Positions 1 to 5,816 of a stretch of DNA of 6,276 nucleotides are shown in pieces. The DNA comes from DATJZH01 sp035499215 (GTDB taxonomy: Bacteria; Actinomycetota; Actinomycetes; Streptosporangiales; Streptosporangiaceae), in assembly GCA_035499215.1 (NCBI GenBank), contig DATJZH010000058.1:1-6276 (forward strand), written 5' to 3'. Both the position numbers and the translations under genes were made by a program. The first letter of the stretch is position 1; each line of letters opens with the position of its first letter. The notes beneath the pieces were generated by a model. It made no database searches and was not told where the DNA came from. It saw only the letters and a program-made list of their open reading frames with translations.

Positions 1-152
1 CGGCACCTCGCGCGGGAGCAGATACCGGTCAACTCGGATCGGCCCCGGCCCGCCGCCACGCGTCTTTCTCGTGCGCTTAGCAGCTAATTCATGAATCCAG
101 CCACTGAGCCGGCGGCGCGCGGCATCCCGGCGCAGCGCGGCAGCCCGCCGGA

Positions 153-184
153 GATGGCGGTCCCGCCCGGGATGGCGGTCCCGG
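153..184. repeat. Short tandem repeat, 18-bp period
   Basis: GATGGCGGTCCCG occurs at 153-165 and again at 171-183, giving an 18-bp period with just under two copies. It lies in apparently non-coding DNA. A short local duplication is the simplest explanation. Confidence 0.7.
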
Positions 185-365
185 CGAGGAGCCGACATGT
201 GGTGACACCTCCCCGCGCCGTTGCCGTAGCCATTCGCCATCAATTAACCCGCCGCGACCGGGCGGGTCCGTTTTCATCAGCATAAGTCCTGTTGCATGTA
301 TAAACCGTTTGCCTAATTCTGGTTTCGTAGTATGTTTCCCCAGGTAAGATGGATAATTAGCACCT

Positions 366-409
366 GTAACCGGGCTTAGCACGTAACCGGGCTTAGCACG
401 TAACCGGGC
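366..409. repeat. 17-bp tandem repeat, about 2.6 copies
   Basis: The unit GTAACCGGGCTTAGCAC is present exactly at 366-382 and 383-399, and its first ten bases recur at 400-409. The copies are identical, so the duplication looks recent or is conserved. It sits just downstream of the low-GC stretch and of the possible -10 at 352-357, so it would fall at the start of a leader transcript or could be a repeated protein-binding site. No known operator is recognised. Confidence 0.85.
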
Positions 410-460
410 ACTGTCCGCGGGGTGCAGTCCTGCGCTCTCAGGCTGCTGCGGGCCAGGTCA

Positions 461-503
461 CGGGGCAGGCAGCAGCGGCCGGTGGCCCCTGCTGCCTGCG
501 CTG
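461..503. repeat. Strong inverted repeat / hairpin
   Basis: GCAGGCAGCAG at 465-475 is the exact reverse complement of 489-499. After one C-C mismatch (476/488) the pairing continues with GGCC 477-480 against 484-487 around a three-base GGT loop. Outside the core, 461-463 can pair with 501-503 (one G-T) past a mismatch at 464/500. The structure is symmetric about 482. No T-run follows on either strand, so it is not a textbook intrinsic terminator. It could be a GC-type terminator, a leader hairpin for the downstream small gene, or a dyad binding site. Smaller hairpins follow at 500-516 (GCTGA/TCAGC) and 563-577 (GACGAC/GTCGTC). Confidence 0.75.
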
Positions 504-759
504 AGCCGTCGTCAGCCGGGCCGGCCTTCGGCGCTCTTGGCCCCGTTTAGCCACCGCAGCTTGACGACGGCGTCGTCGCCGGGGAAGTGCCCGCGGGCCT
601 GGTGACCTTGCGCAGCCCGGTGCTCGATGTGAACGAGACCGCCGCTCACCTCGGCGTGCCCGTGGCCCGGCTACCGGGGGTGTCTGTGCCGGGCCCGGGC
701 ACCAGCTACTACGGTCTGGTTGGCAGGTGCTCGGCCTGCCCCGAGCAGGTCGCCCGGGG

Positions 760-765
760 AAGGAG
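760..765 (+). promoter_or_regulatory. Shine-Dalgarno of the small coupled gene
   Basis: AAGGAG lies eight bases before the ATG at 774, which is ideal spacing. It is the main reason for choosing this start over the longer open frame that begins upstream. Confidence 0.65.
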
Positions 766-773
766 TCGCGGCG

Positions 774-1097
774 ATGGACGTTTCCGAGCCTGATGCGGCA
801 GGCGGCCGGGATCTGCTCCGGCCGCCCTGCCCTCGTCACCGAGGATCGGACGCCCACGTCCGCAAGGCTTGGGAGGCCAGGGTGGAAGCCCAGATGCGCG
901 GTTTCTGGCACGACGGCGAGCTCACCAGGCGGCGCCTGGTCAACGGCGAGCGCTACTGCGCCGGGCATGACCTTCGCGTCGGTGGCGCATGCCCCGGCCC
1001 GGCCGGCCGGGCCAGCCAGATGGCCGGCGGCAGATGGCCGACGCGGCGGCTGCCGGGGCGGCCGCGGCGATCCCTGCGGCCAGCGGGCGAGGCGTGA
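774..1097 (+). CDS. Small hypothetical protein with two CxxH motifs, coupled to the LLM oxidoreductase
   Basis: A 107-residue protein of unknown function. What is seen: an ATG preceded at eight bases by AAGGAG, GC-biased third codon positions, and a TGA stop (1095-1097) that overlaps the next gene's ATG in a TGATG arrangement, which usually means translational coupling. Residues 19-22 (CPRH) and 62-65 (CAGH) form two CxxH pairs that could together hold a metal ion, but this is inference. Residues 26-69 look like an ordinary folded segment, with W33, F44, W45 and Y61 among many charged residues. The C-terminal 35 residues are rich in Arg, Gly and Pro and may be unstructured. There is no signal peptide or membrane segment. 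No family is recognised. A spurious open frame is still possible because high-GC DNA has many, but ribosome site plus coupling favours a real gene. Confidence 0.55.
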   Translation: MDVSEPDAAGGRDLLRPPCPRHRGSDAHVRKAWEARVEAQMRGFWHDGELTRRRLVNGERYCAGHDLRVGGACPGPAGRASQMAGGRWPTRRLPGRPRRSLRPAGEA

Positions 1098-2023
1098 TGC
1101 AGCTCGGCCTGATGCTCGATCCGGCCGGCGACCCCGCGGGCACCCCCGGCGAGGCGCGGATCGCGGAGCAGCTGGGGTTCGACTTCGTCGCCTGCGGCGA
1201 GCATGTGTTCTTCCACGGCCCGGTGTCCAACGCCTTCGTCGGGCTGTCCGCGGCGGCTGCCGTCACCGATCGGGTCAGGCTGGTCAGCGCGTTGACCGTG
1301 CTGCCGCTCTATCCCGCTGGCCTGGTGGCGAAGATGGCCTCGAGCCTGGACCGGCTGTCCGGCGGCCGGTACACGCTGGGCGTGGGCGTCGGCGGCGAGT
1401 ACCCGGCGGAGTTCGCGGCCTGCGGTGCGCCGGTGGCGCGGCGCGGGGCGAAGGCTGATGAGTCCCTGATCGCGCTGCGCGGCCTGCTCGGCGGGCAGGC
1501 CGTCACGCTGAACGGGGAGTTCGCGCAGCTCGACGGCCTGACGCTGCAGCCGCCTCCGGTGCAGCGGCCGGTGCCGATCTGGGTCGGCGGCCGCAAGCCA
1601 GCGGCCCTGCGCCGGGCCGGGCGGTTCGGCGACGCCTGGCTGCCGTACATGGTCACGCCGCAGATGCTCGCGCGCGGCCTGGACTCCGTACAGGGCTTCG
1701 CCGCAGACTGCGGCCGGCCAGCCGGCGCGGTATCCGGAGCGGTCTTCCTGTGGGGGTCGGTGAACGCCAGCGCCGACGTCGCGCGCCGCCAGGCGATCGG
1801 CACGGTGAGCCAGACCTACCAGCAGGACTTCGCTCCGCTCGCGGGCAAGTACCTGCTTGCCGGGGATCCGGCCGCGGTCGCGGCGCGGCTCGCGGCCTAC
1901 GCCGATGCGGGGGCAGCATCAGCGGTCTTCGCCCCGGCCTGCGCGCCGGCCGAGCGTGCCGCCGTGGTGCGCCTGTTCGCCGAGGAAGTGCTGCCGCAGC
2001 TGCGGCCCGTCCCCGGCGCCTAG
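1097..2023 (+). CDS. LLM-class (luciferase-like) F420/flavin-dependent oxidoreductase
   Basis: A 308-residue cytoplasmic TIM-barrel oxidoreductase of the bacterial luciferase-like monooxygenase family; in actinomycetes these mostly use cofactor F420, otherwise FMN. Substrate unknown. Seen: an N-terminal strand MQLGLMLDP; LGFDFVACGEHVFF near residues 26-39, with the E-H pair usual at the end of an early barrel strand; LGVGVGGEYPAEF from about 94, typical of F420-dependent LLM proteins; and IWVGGRKPAALRRAGRFGDAW at about 161-181, the conserved late-barrel signature. Length is normal. The ATG at 1097 is preferred: it overlaps the upstream TGA, has GAGG at 1089-1092, and puts the first barrel strand at residue 2. 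The adjacent GTG at 1094 is a minor alternative; longer in-frame starts add only an Ala/Gly/Arg-rich leader. F420 rather than FMN use is inference from family. Confidence 0.9.
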   Translation: MQLGLMLDPAGDPAGTPGEARIAEQLGFDFVACGEHVFFHGPVSNAFVGLSAAAAVTDRVRLVSALTVLPLYPAGLVAKMASSLDRLSGGRYTLGVGVGGEYPAEFAACGAPVARRGAKADESLIALRGLLGGQAVTLNGEFAQLDGLTLQPPPVQRPVPIWVGGRKPAALRRAGRFGDAWLPYMVTPQMLARGLDSVQGFAADCGRPAGAVSGAVFLWGSVNASADVARRQAIGTVSQTYQQDFAPLAGKYLLAGDPAAVAARLAAYADAGAASAVFAPACAPAERAAVVRLFAEEVLPQLRPVPGA

Positions 2024-2046
2024 AACGCCCGGGCCCTCAGGCGCCG
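2014..2046 (+). terminator. Possible GC-type hairpin at the end of the LLM gene
   Basis: CGGCGCC at 2014-2020 pairs with GGCGCCG at 2040-2046 across a 19-base loop that itself contains the palindrome GCCCGGGC (2027-2034). The structure straddles the stop codon. There is no T-tract, so terminator function is uncertain. Confidence 0.25.
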
Positions 2047-2199
2047 TCATCCTCAGGTGCACGAGTACAGGAAGAGCAGCACGTCGTCGGCCCGGGCATC
2101 ATCCTTGCGCTGCAATTCCGCCACGGTGGCTACCGGTGCGCCCGCGGGGTGGCCGGGTGCCTGCGCTAGCCTGACCGAGCAGCCCGGCACGCGGCGATC

Positions 2200-2205
2200 A
2201 AGGAG
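2200..2205 (+). promoter_or_regulatory. Shine-Dalgarno fixing a GTG start
   Basis: AAGGAG lies six bases before the GTG at 2212 and supports that codon as the start of the Gfo/Idh/MocA gene, since no ATG is near. TAGCCT at 2167-2172 resembles an actinobacterial -10 element, but no convincing -35 precedes it. Confidence 0.7.
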
Positions 2206-2211
2206 CACGAG

Positions 2212-3216
2212 GTGGGCGCATTCGGGGCGGACGGCAGCGTCCGCTGGGGAATCATCGCCACGGGCGGCATCGCGCACAGCTTCGCCAGGGATCTTGCGCT
2301 GCTGCCAGGCGCCGAGATCGCCGCGGTCGGCTCGCGGTCGCAGGCCAGCGCCGACGCCTTCGCCAGCGAGTTCGGGGTAACGCGCAGATACCCGAGTTAT
2401 GCCGACCTTGCCGCCGACCCGGAGATCGACGCCGTCTACGTCGCCACGCCGCACTCCGGTCATCACGACGCAGCCATGCTCGCCATCGAGCAGGGCAAGG
2501 CTGTGCTCGTCGAGAAGCCGTTCAGCATGAATGCCGCGGACGCGCAGGAACTCATCGACACCGCCCGCGCCCGTGGCACCTTCCTGATGGAGGCGATGTG
2601 GACGCGGTTCCTGCCGCACATCGCCCGGCTCCGCGAGATCCTCGCGGCCGGCACGCTCGGCGAGATCGTGCTCGTGACCGCCGACCACGGGCAGTGGTTC
2701 GCCAGCGACCCGGATTTCCGGCTATTCAATCCTGCGCTCGGCGGCGGCGCACTGCTCGATCTCGGCATCTATCCGGTGTCCTTCGCCAGCCTGATCCTCG
2801 GCGCGCCGAAACGGATTACCGCGGTGAGCCATCCCGCGTTCACCGGCGTTGACGGCCAGACCTCGATGATCTTCCAGTACGGCGGGCCGGCCCACGCGGT
2901 CCTGACCACGACGCTGTGGTCGCAGACGGCGAGCAGGGCAGCGATCAGCGGAACCGAGGCGCGGCTCGACCTCGGGGACTTGTTTTACCGGCCGACAACG
3001 TTTCGCGTGGTCGGCCGTGACGGCAGCGAGATCGAGCGCTATGAGGACCGCGGGGAGGGGAACGGACTGCGGCATGAGGCAGCGGAGGTCGGGCGCTGCC
3101 TTCGCGCCGGTCTGACCGAGAGCCCGCTGCTGCCGCTGGACGAGACCTTGTCGATCATGGAGACGATGGACGAGATCCGCCGCCAGATCGGGCTCAGTTA
3201 CCTGTTACCGGCCTGA
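2212..3216 (+). CDS. Gfo/Idh/MocA family oxidoreductase (dihydrodiol dehydrogenase-like)
   Basis: A 334-residue NAD(P)-dependent dehydrogenase, presumably cytoplasmic and acting on a sugar, inositol or cyclic diol. Seen: a Rossmann nucleotide-binding start WGIIATGGIAHSFA (residues 12-25); VYVATPHSGHHDAA, the usual strand and loop before the catalytic region; VEKPF with the catalytic lysine at 102; EAMWTRFLP from 127; and GGGALLDLGIYP (177-188), which together resemble the dihydrodiol dehydrogenase / 1,5-anhydrofructose reductase branch rather than classical inositol dehydrogenases. The C-terminal half carries the beta-sheet substrate domain, so the protein looks complete. The GTG start is supported by AAGGAG. 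It lies 188 bases after the LLM gene on the same strand, so co-transcription is possible but not shown. The fourth codon from the end, counting the stop, is a TTA leucine (3205-3207), rare in this high-GC DNA. The exact substrate cannot be assigned. Confidence 0.93.
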   Translation: MGAFGADGSVRWGIIATGGIAHSFARDLALLPGAEIAAVGSRSQASADAFASEFGVTRRYPSYADLAADPEIDAVYVATPHSGHHDAAMLAIEQGKAVLVEKPFSMNAADAQELIDTARARGTFLMEAMWTRFLPHIARLREILAAGTLGEIVLVTADHGQWFASDPDFRLFNPALGGGALLDLGIYPVSFASLILGAPKRITAVSHPAFTGVDGQTSMIFQYGGPAHAVLTTTLWSQTASRAAISGTEARLDLGDLFYRPTTFRVVGRDGSEIERYEDRGEGNGLRHEAAEVGRCLRAGLTESPLLPLDETLSIMETMDEIRRQIGLSYLLPA

Positions 3217-3239
3217 TTGCCGCAGCCGGCTCGCCGGGA

Positions 3240-3257
3240 GGCCCCGCATCCGGGGTC
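3240..3257 (+). terminator. Possible hairpin after the Gfo/Idh/MocA gene
   Basis: CCCCG at 3242-3246 pairs with CGGGG at 3251-3255 around a CATC loop, extended by a G-T and a G-C pair. It begins 24 bases after the stop codon. No T-run follows, so it is at best a GC-type terminator. Confidence 0.3.
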
Positions 3258-3396
3258 GATGCGAAGGGCAGCCTGCGCGGTGCAAGGCCCGCTCTTCGGC
3301 ATAACGAGTGATCTGGGGCGAAAATCGGCTCCGATGTGCTCCGCTGTCCGATGGGGCGGACAACCGTCGTGGCACGTCTCCCCAGGGGGTCCGCAG

Positions 3397-3645
3397 ATGG
3401 CAGAAGATAGCCACGTTCCGCCGCTGTCGCGGCGCGTGCCGGGTGCCGTCGGCGGGCCGGCTCCGCCGGCGTCGATAGCGCGGCCTGTACTGTCGGAGCC
3501 TTTGCTGCGGCTCATGCGGGCCAAGGTCGATGCGGCGCACGCGCAGGAGGCGGCGCAGCCGGACGGCGCGGCGCAGCCGGATGCCGTGACGCAGCAGGAT
3601 GCCGTGACGCAGCCCGGATGGCGCGGGGCAGCCCGCTCAGGATGA
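3397..3645 (+). CDS. Probable small hypothetical protein with a QPDA-type repeat tail
   Basis: An 82-residue protein of unknown function. The ATG is preceded by AGGGGG (3384-3389) at seven bases, and third codon positions are GC-rich throughout. Residues 1-35 are Pro/Ala-rich. A short possible helix, LSEPLLRLMRAKVDAAHAQ, covers about residues 33-51. Then come six-residue repeats (QPDGAA, QPDAVT, QQDAVT, QPG) that are probably disordered. There is no signal peptide, membrane span or catalytic motif. Its 3' end overlaps that of the convergent hydrolase gene by nine bases. The frame stays open upstream to 3217, but the ribosome site argues for 3397. It may be an orphan gene or a chance frame. 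Confidence 0.45.
   Translation: MAEDSHVPPLSRRVPGAVGGPAPPASIARPVLSEPLLRLMRAKVDAAHAQEAAQPDGAAQPDAVTQQDAVTQPGWRGAARSG
3556..3621 (+). repeat. 18-bp coding repeats
   Basis: Three imperfect 18-bp units start at 3556, 3574 and 3592, each beginning CAGC(C/A)GGA, with a partial fourth at 3610. They keep the reading frame of the small protein at 3397-3645 and give a six-residue period. The second and third units differ at one base. Confidence 0.75.
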
Positions 3646-4689
3646 CGGCAGCGCGCCCCCGCTGACCAGCTTGGCGACGCCCGCTACGTTGCCGCGCCGG
3701 ATCAGGCTGGCGCTGGCCGAACGCTGGCCGGCCGCATAGCGGTCGAGGAAGGCGATCGTCACCCTGGCCACCAGGCGCTCCTGCGCGCCACCCCCCTCGT
3801 ACGGGACGAGGTGGCCGGCCCCGAGCACATCGAGGTAGTAGCGGACGCCTGTGATGTCTGCCTGGTACAGCTGCATGCTGGCCCACGGCGGGTTGATCGG
3901 ATCAGCGCTGCCCTGAACGAACAGCGTCGGCGGGCTCCCCGCACCGAAGTACTTCCCGCCCAGCGGCGGCCACTCCGCCCCGGCGAGCACGATGGCAGCC
4001 ACTACCACGTGGTCGGTGCAGCACGCGTTGCCGGCCAGCGCCGCGACAGTGTCGCCGCCGTCGGAGTGGCCAGCCACCGCAACCTGGCGGGGATTCACCA
4101 GGCCGGCCAGCGGACCATGGGAATGCCTGCTGAGGGCCAGCAGCCTGCCGATGGCGAAGGAGACGTCGCCGGGCTGGTTCCGCAGGTCAGCTTCGTCGGC
4201 GCCCGCGCCTGGCCGGCAGCTGGTGCGCGGGAAGGTCAGGGCAGCGACCACGTAGCCGGCGCTGGCCCAGGCATGCAGCAGGTGCGCATACGAACCGTCG
4301 CACTGCAGGAATCCCGGCGCGAATACCACCAGCGGGAAGGGCCCGGCCGCATGCTGGGGAGCGGAGCGCCTGCCTCCCGCGGCCGTCGGGTAGCGCACGA
4401 GCGCCGGCAGATCGCGGGGTCCGACCTGGCTGCCATCCGGCCCGATCCCGGCCGGCCCGGCCAGGCCGAGCCGTACCTGCCTGACGGCGTAGCGGCCGAT
4501 CGATCCAAGGGCCGGCCTCGGCGCAGGCCTGGCGGCCGGGCCCGGCCGTGCCGTCCTCGCGTTCGCTGACCGCGCGGCTGCTGCCGGGCCCTGCCCGCCC
4601 GCACAGGCGGCAGCGAGCGCCACTACTGCCGTGGCCCCGGCCGCGGCGGCGGCCCGCCTGGCCGCGGGCGACCGCTGCCGGCGGCTCAT
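3637..4689 (-). CDS. Secreted lipoprotein alpha/beta hydrolase (esterase-like)
   Basis: A 350-residue exported serine hydrolase, probably an esterase or lipase anchored on the outer face of the membrane. Residues 1-28 form a lipoprotein signal peptide (Arg-rich start, Ala/Val core) ending in LAAAC, with Cys29 the likely lipidated residue. A Pro/Ala/Arg-rich linker follows. The hydrolase domain shows LVVFAPGFLQCDGSYAHLL (oxyanion region), the nucleophile elbow AGHSDGG with Ser209, SADPINPP with Asp263 and GAGHLVPYEG with His293: a complete triad in the chlorophyllase / dienelactone hydrolase-like layout. Several cysteines (QCDG, TSCRPG, NACC) suit disulfides in an exported enzyme. The start at 4689 is preferred because it puts a standard-length signal peptide at the N-terminus; a GTG at 4728 would add 13 residues. 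No strong ribosome site is visible. It is divergent from the methyltransferase. The substrate is unknown. Confidence 0.9.
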   Translation of the reverse strand: MSRRQRSPAARRAAAAAGATAVVALAAACAGGQGPAAAARSANARTARPGPAARPAPRPALGSIGRYAVRQVRLGLAGPAGIGPDGSQVGPRDLPALVRYPTAAGGRRSAPQHAAGPFPLVVFAPGFLQCDGSYAHLLHAWASAGYVVAALTFPRTSCRPGAGADEADLRNQPGDVSFAIGRLLALSRHSHGPLAGLVNPRQVAVAGHSDGGDTVAALAGNACCTDHVVVAAIVLAGAEWPPLGGKYFGAGSPPTLFVQGSADPINPPWASMQLYQADITGVRYYLDVLGAGHLVPYEGGGAQERLVARVTIAFLDRYAAGQRSASASLIRRGNVAGVAKLVSGGALPSS

Positions 4690-4734
4690 CGGTGCCGCCG
4701 CAGCGATACGTGACGGGCGGGAACGCACGGCACA

Positions 4735-4761
4735 ATATTACCGGCCGGACGACCGTAATAT
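4735..4761. promoter_or_regulatory. Palindromic operator candidate
   Basis: ATATTAC at 4735-4741 is the exact reverse complement of GTAATAT at 4755-4761, symmetric about 4748, with two further matching pairs (4743/4753 and 4745/4751). It is 46 bases upstream of the hydrolase ATG and covers the candidate -10 of that gene on the minus strand. Geometry fits a dimeric repressor such as a TetR-type protein, but no regulator is encoded in the window. A leader hairpin is the alternative. Confidence 0.45.
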
Positions 4762-4782
4762 GTCGACCTGCTTCTTAACCAA
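4755..4782 (-). promoter_or_regulatory. Candidate promoter of the hydrolase gene
   Basis: Read on the minus strand: TTGGTT (4782-4777), a 16-base spacer and TATTAC (4760-4755). The -10 matches consensus at four of six bases and the -35 at three. Transcription would start near 4748, in the centre of the palindrome, leaving a leader of about 59 bases. This is a pattern match only. Confidence 0.3.
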
Positions 4783-4869
4783 ATCTTCATCTAAACAGGG
4801 CCGAGCACTTTAATGAAGCCTTAATCTTCGGGCTTTCTGGCTTGGCTGTAATGATTCTTAACCACATCT
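4772..4869 (+). promoter_or_regulatory. Repeated 15-mer and 11-nt-phased direct repeats
   Basis: TTCTTAACCAAATCT (4772-4786) recurs as TTCTTAACCACATCT (4855-4869): 14 of 15 bases match, same orientation, 83 bases apart. The first copy continues as CTTAACC / CTTCATC with units 11 bases apart (4774 and 4785), and TTAAT at 4810 and 4821 is also 11-phased. Spacing by one helical turn is typical of OmpR/PhoB-family response regulators; CTTCATC fits six of seven bases of the GTTCAYC core of the Streptomyces PHO box. The second 15-mer covers the candidate methyltransferase -35. Regulator identity is inference. Confidence 0.45.
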
Positions 4870-4885
4870 GAACTCAGCTTATAGT
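4858..4885 (+). promoter_or_regulatory. Candidate promoter of the methyltransferase gene
   Basis: TTAACC (4858-4863), a 16-base spacer and TATAGT (4880-4885). Start of transcription would be near 4892, about 28 bases before the ATG at 4920. The GTG at 4884 would lie inside the -10, which argues against it as the start codon. Confidence 0.45.
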
Positions 4886-4919
4886 GTGCGGCGCCGGCTG
4901 GCTGAATACGCTCGACTGC

Positions 4920-5816
4920 ATGACGGAAAGCAAAATTCAATTTCCTGACCCGGCGCTCGCGGCGGATTCCGGCGGGACTCCGCTGGCTCGCTTCGCGACC
5001 GCGAATGCCGTCCGCCGTCAGCGCCGGGTCTGGTCCGGGCGGGTGGCGAGCTGGGATCAGCACGGCCGCGCCGGGCTGCGGCGGGTGACCGCCGCGGTGA
5101 TCGCCGCGGCGGACGTCCGGCCTGGCGCGCTGGTAGCCGACCTCGGCTGCGGAAACGGGCAGCTGAGCCTGCCGCTTGCCGAGCGCGGAGCACAGGTGCT
5201 AGCCATCGATGTGAGCCCGGCCATGGTGACGGACCTGGCGCAGCAGGCCATGCAGCGGGGGCTGACCGGCCTTGACGCCGTGGCATTGCCCATCGAGAGC
5301 CTGGCGCTGCCCGAAGGCAGCCTCGATCTCGCGGTGTCGAGCTATGCACTGCACCACTTGCGTGATAGTGACAAGGCCAGGCTGGTGGCGGCGGCATTTC
5401 AGTGGCTGCGGCCGGGCGGGCGGCTGGTGCTGGCCGACATGATGTTCGGCCGCGGGGGTTCGAGCCGGGACCGTGAGATCATCGCGTCCAAGGTGCGCGC
5501 GCTGGCGAGCAAAGGGCCGGGGGGCTGGTGGCGCATCGGCAAGAATGCGGTCCGTTACCAGCTGCGGCTGCAGGAGCGGCCGGTGTCGATGGCCGCCTGG
5601 ACATCGATGATGACGGCAAGCGGTTTTGCTGACGTGGCGGCGAGGCCCATTGCCGCCGAGGCGGGGCTGATCATTGCCCGCCGCCCGGAGCGACCCCAGC
5701 CCGGCGCCATCCGCGATACCGTCCGGCCGGTGTTAGGGGCCGACCAGGATGACTTCGAGGGTTCGCGGGCCGTGTACGCCCTCGACCCTTTTCAGTTCAG
5801 TGTCACTTGTCGCTGA
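4920..5816 (+). CDS. Class I SAM-dependent methyltransferase (UbiE-like)
   Basis: A 298-residue soluble methyltransferase of the UbiE / COG2226 type. Seen: VWSGRVASWDQHG (about residues 38-50), an N-terminal motif shared by related actinobacterial enzymes; motif I VADLGCGNG (72-80), the SAM loop; AIDVSPAM with the ribose-binding Asp97; SSYALHHL near 140-147 (motif IV region); and LRPGGRLVLADMM. The fold ends near LIIARR, about residue 258. The remaining 40 residues are an extension, and the last 28 codons (5733-5816) lie antisense to the conserved end of lutC. The leucine codon at 5733-5735 is TTA, exactly opposite the lutC TAA stop. The ATG is chosen from the promoter position; no clear ribosome site precedes it. 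Methyl acceptor unknown; small molecule or lipid are both possible. Confidence 0.9.
   Translation: MTESKIQFPDPALAADSGGTPLARFATANAVRRQRRVWSGRVASWDQHGRAGLRRVTAAVIAAADVRPGALVADLGCGNGQLSLPLAERGAQVLAIDVSPAMVTDLAQQAMQRGLTGLDAVALPIESLALPEGSLDLAVSSYALHHLRDSDKARLVAAAFQWLRPGGRLVLADMMFGRGGSSRDREIIASKVRALASKGPGGWWRIGKNAVRYQLRLQERPVSMAAWTSMMTASGFADVAARPIAAEAGLIIARRPERPQPGAIRDTVRPVLGADQDDFEGSRAVYALDPFQFSVTCR

Larger units (their letters stand above)
1..773. other. Gene-poor left flank
   Basis: No reading frame here shows a recognisable family or a good start with a ribosome site. Positions 1-87 could be the last 28 codons of a plus-strand gene entering from the left (open frame ending in TAA at 85-87, GC-rich third positions for about the first 20 codons), but this is too short to identify. 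About 270-365 is clearly lower in GC than the rest and contains GATAAT at 352-357, five of six bases of a -10 hexamer, without a good -35. Positions 366-409 are a tandem repeat and 461-503 a strong hairpin. An open plus frame at 587-793 contains the stretch LDVNETAAHLGV, faintly like a helix-turn-helix, but lacks a properly spaced ribosome site and is not called. The stretch may be a long leader or intergenic region, or the remains of a decayed gene. Confidence 0.5.

Noticed and set aside
1..87. Possible C-terminal end of a plus-strand gene entering from the left
   Set aside because: Only 28 codons are visible, all three plus frames are open for a similar length, and no motif can be recognised.
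87..96. Perfect 10-bp palindrome ATTCATGAAT
   Set aside because: Too short to stand out without a neighbouring gene or repeated copies.
587..793. Open plus-strand frame with a stretch resembling a helix-turn-helix (LDVNETAAHLGV)
   Set aside because: GGGGAA directly abuts the GTG so the ribosome site is badly spaced, the rest of the frame matches nothing, and the resemblance is short and weak.
438..968. Long minus-strand open frame of 176 codons
   Set aside because: Low-complexity Arg/Pro/Ala-rich translation typical of the antisense of GC-rich DNA; it covers the hairpin and the better-supported small plus-strand gene.
989..1096. Longer N-terminus for the LLM oxidoreductase
   Set aside because: The extra residues are Ala/Gly/Arg-rich with no family similarity, and the ATG at 1097 matches the family's first strand and the stop/start overlap.
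3811..4569. Long plus-strand open frame opposite the hydrolase
   Set aside because: It is the shadow of the hydrolase gene, whose complete catalytic triad and signal peptide identify the true strand.
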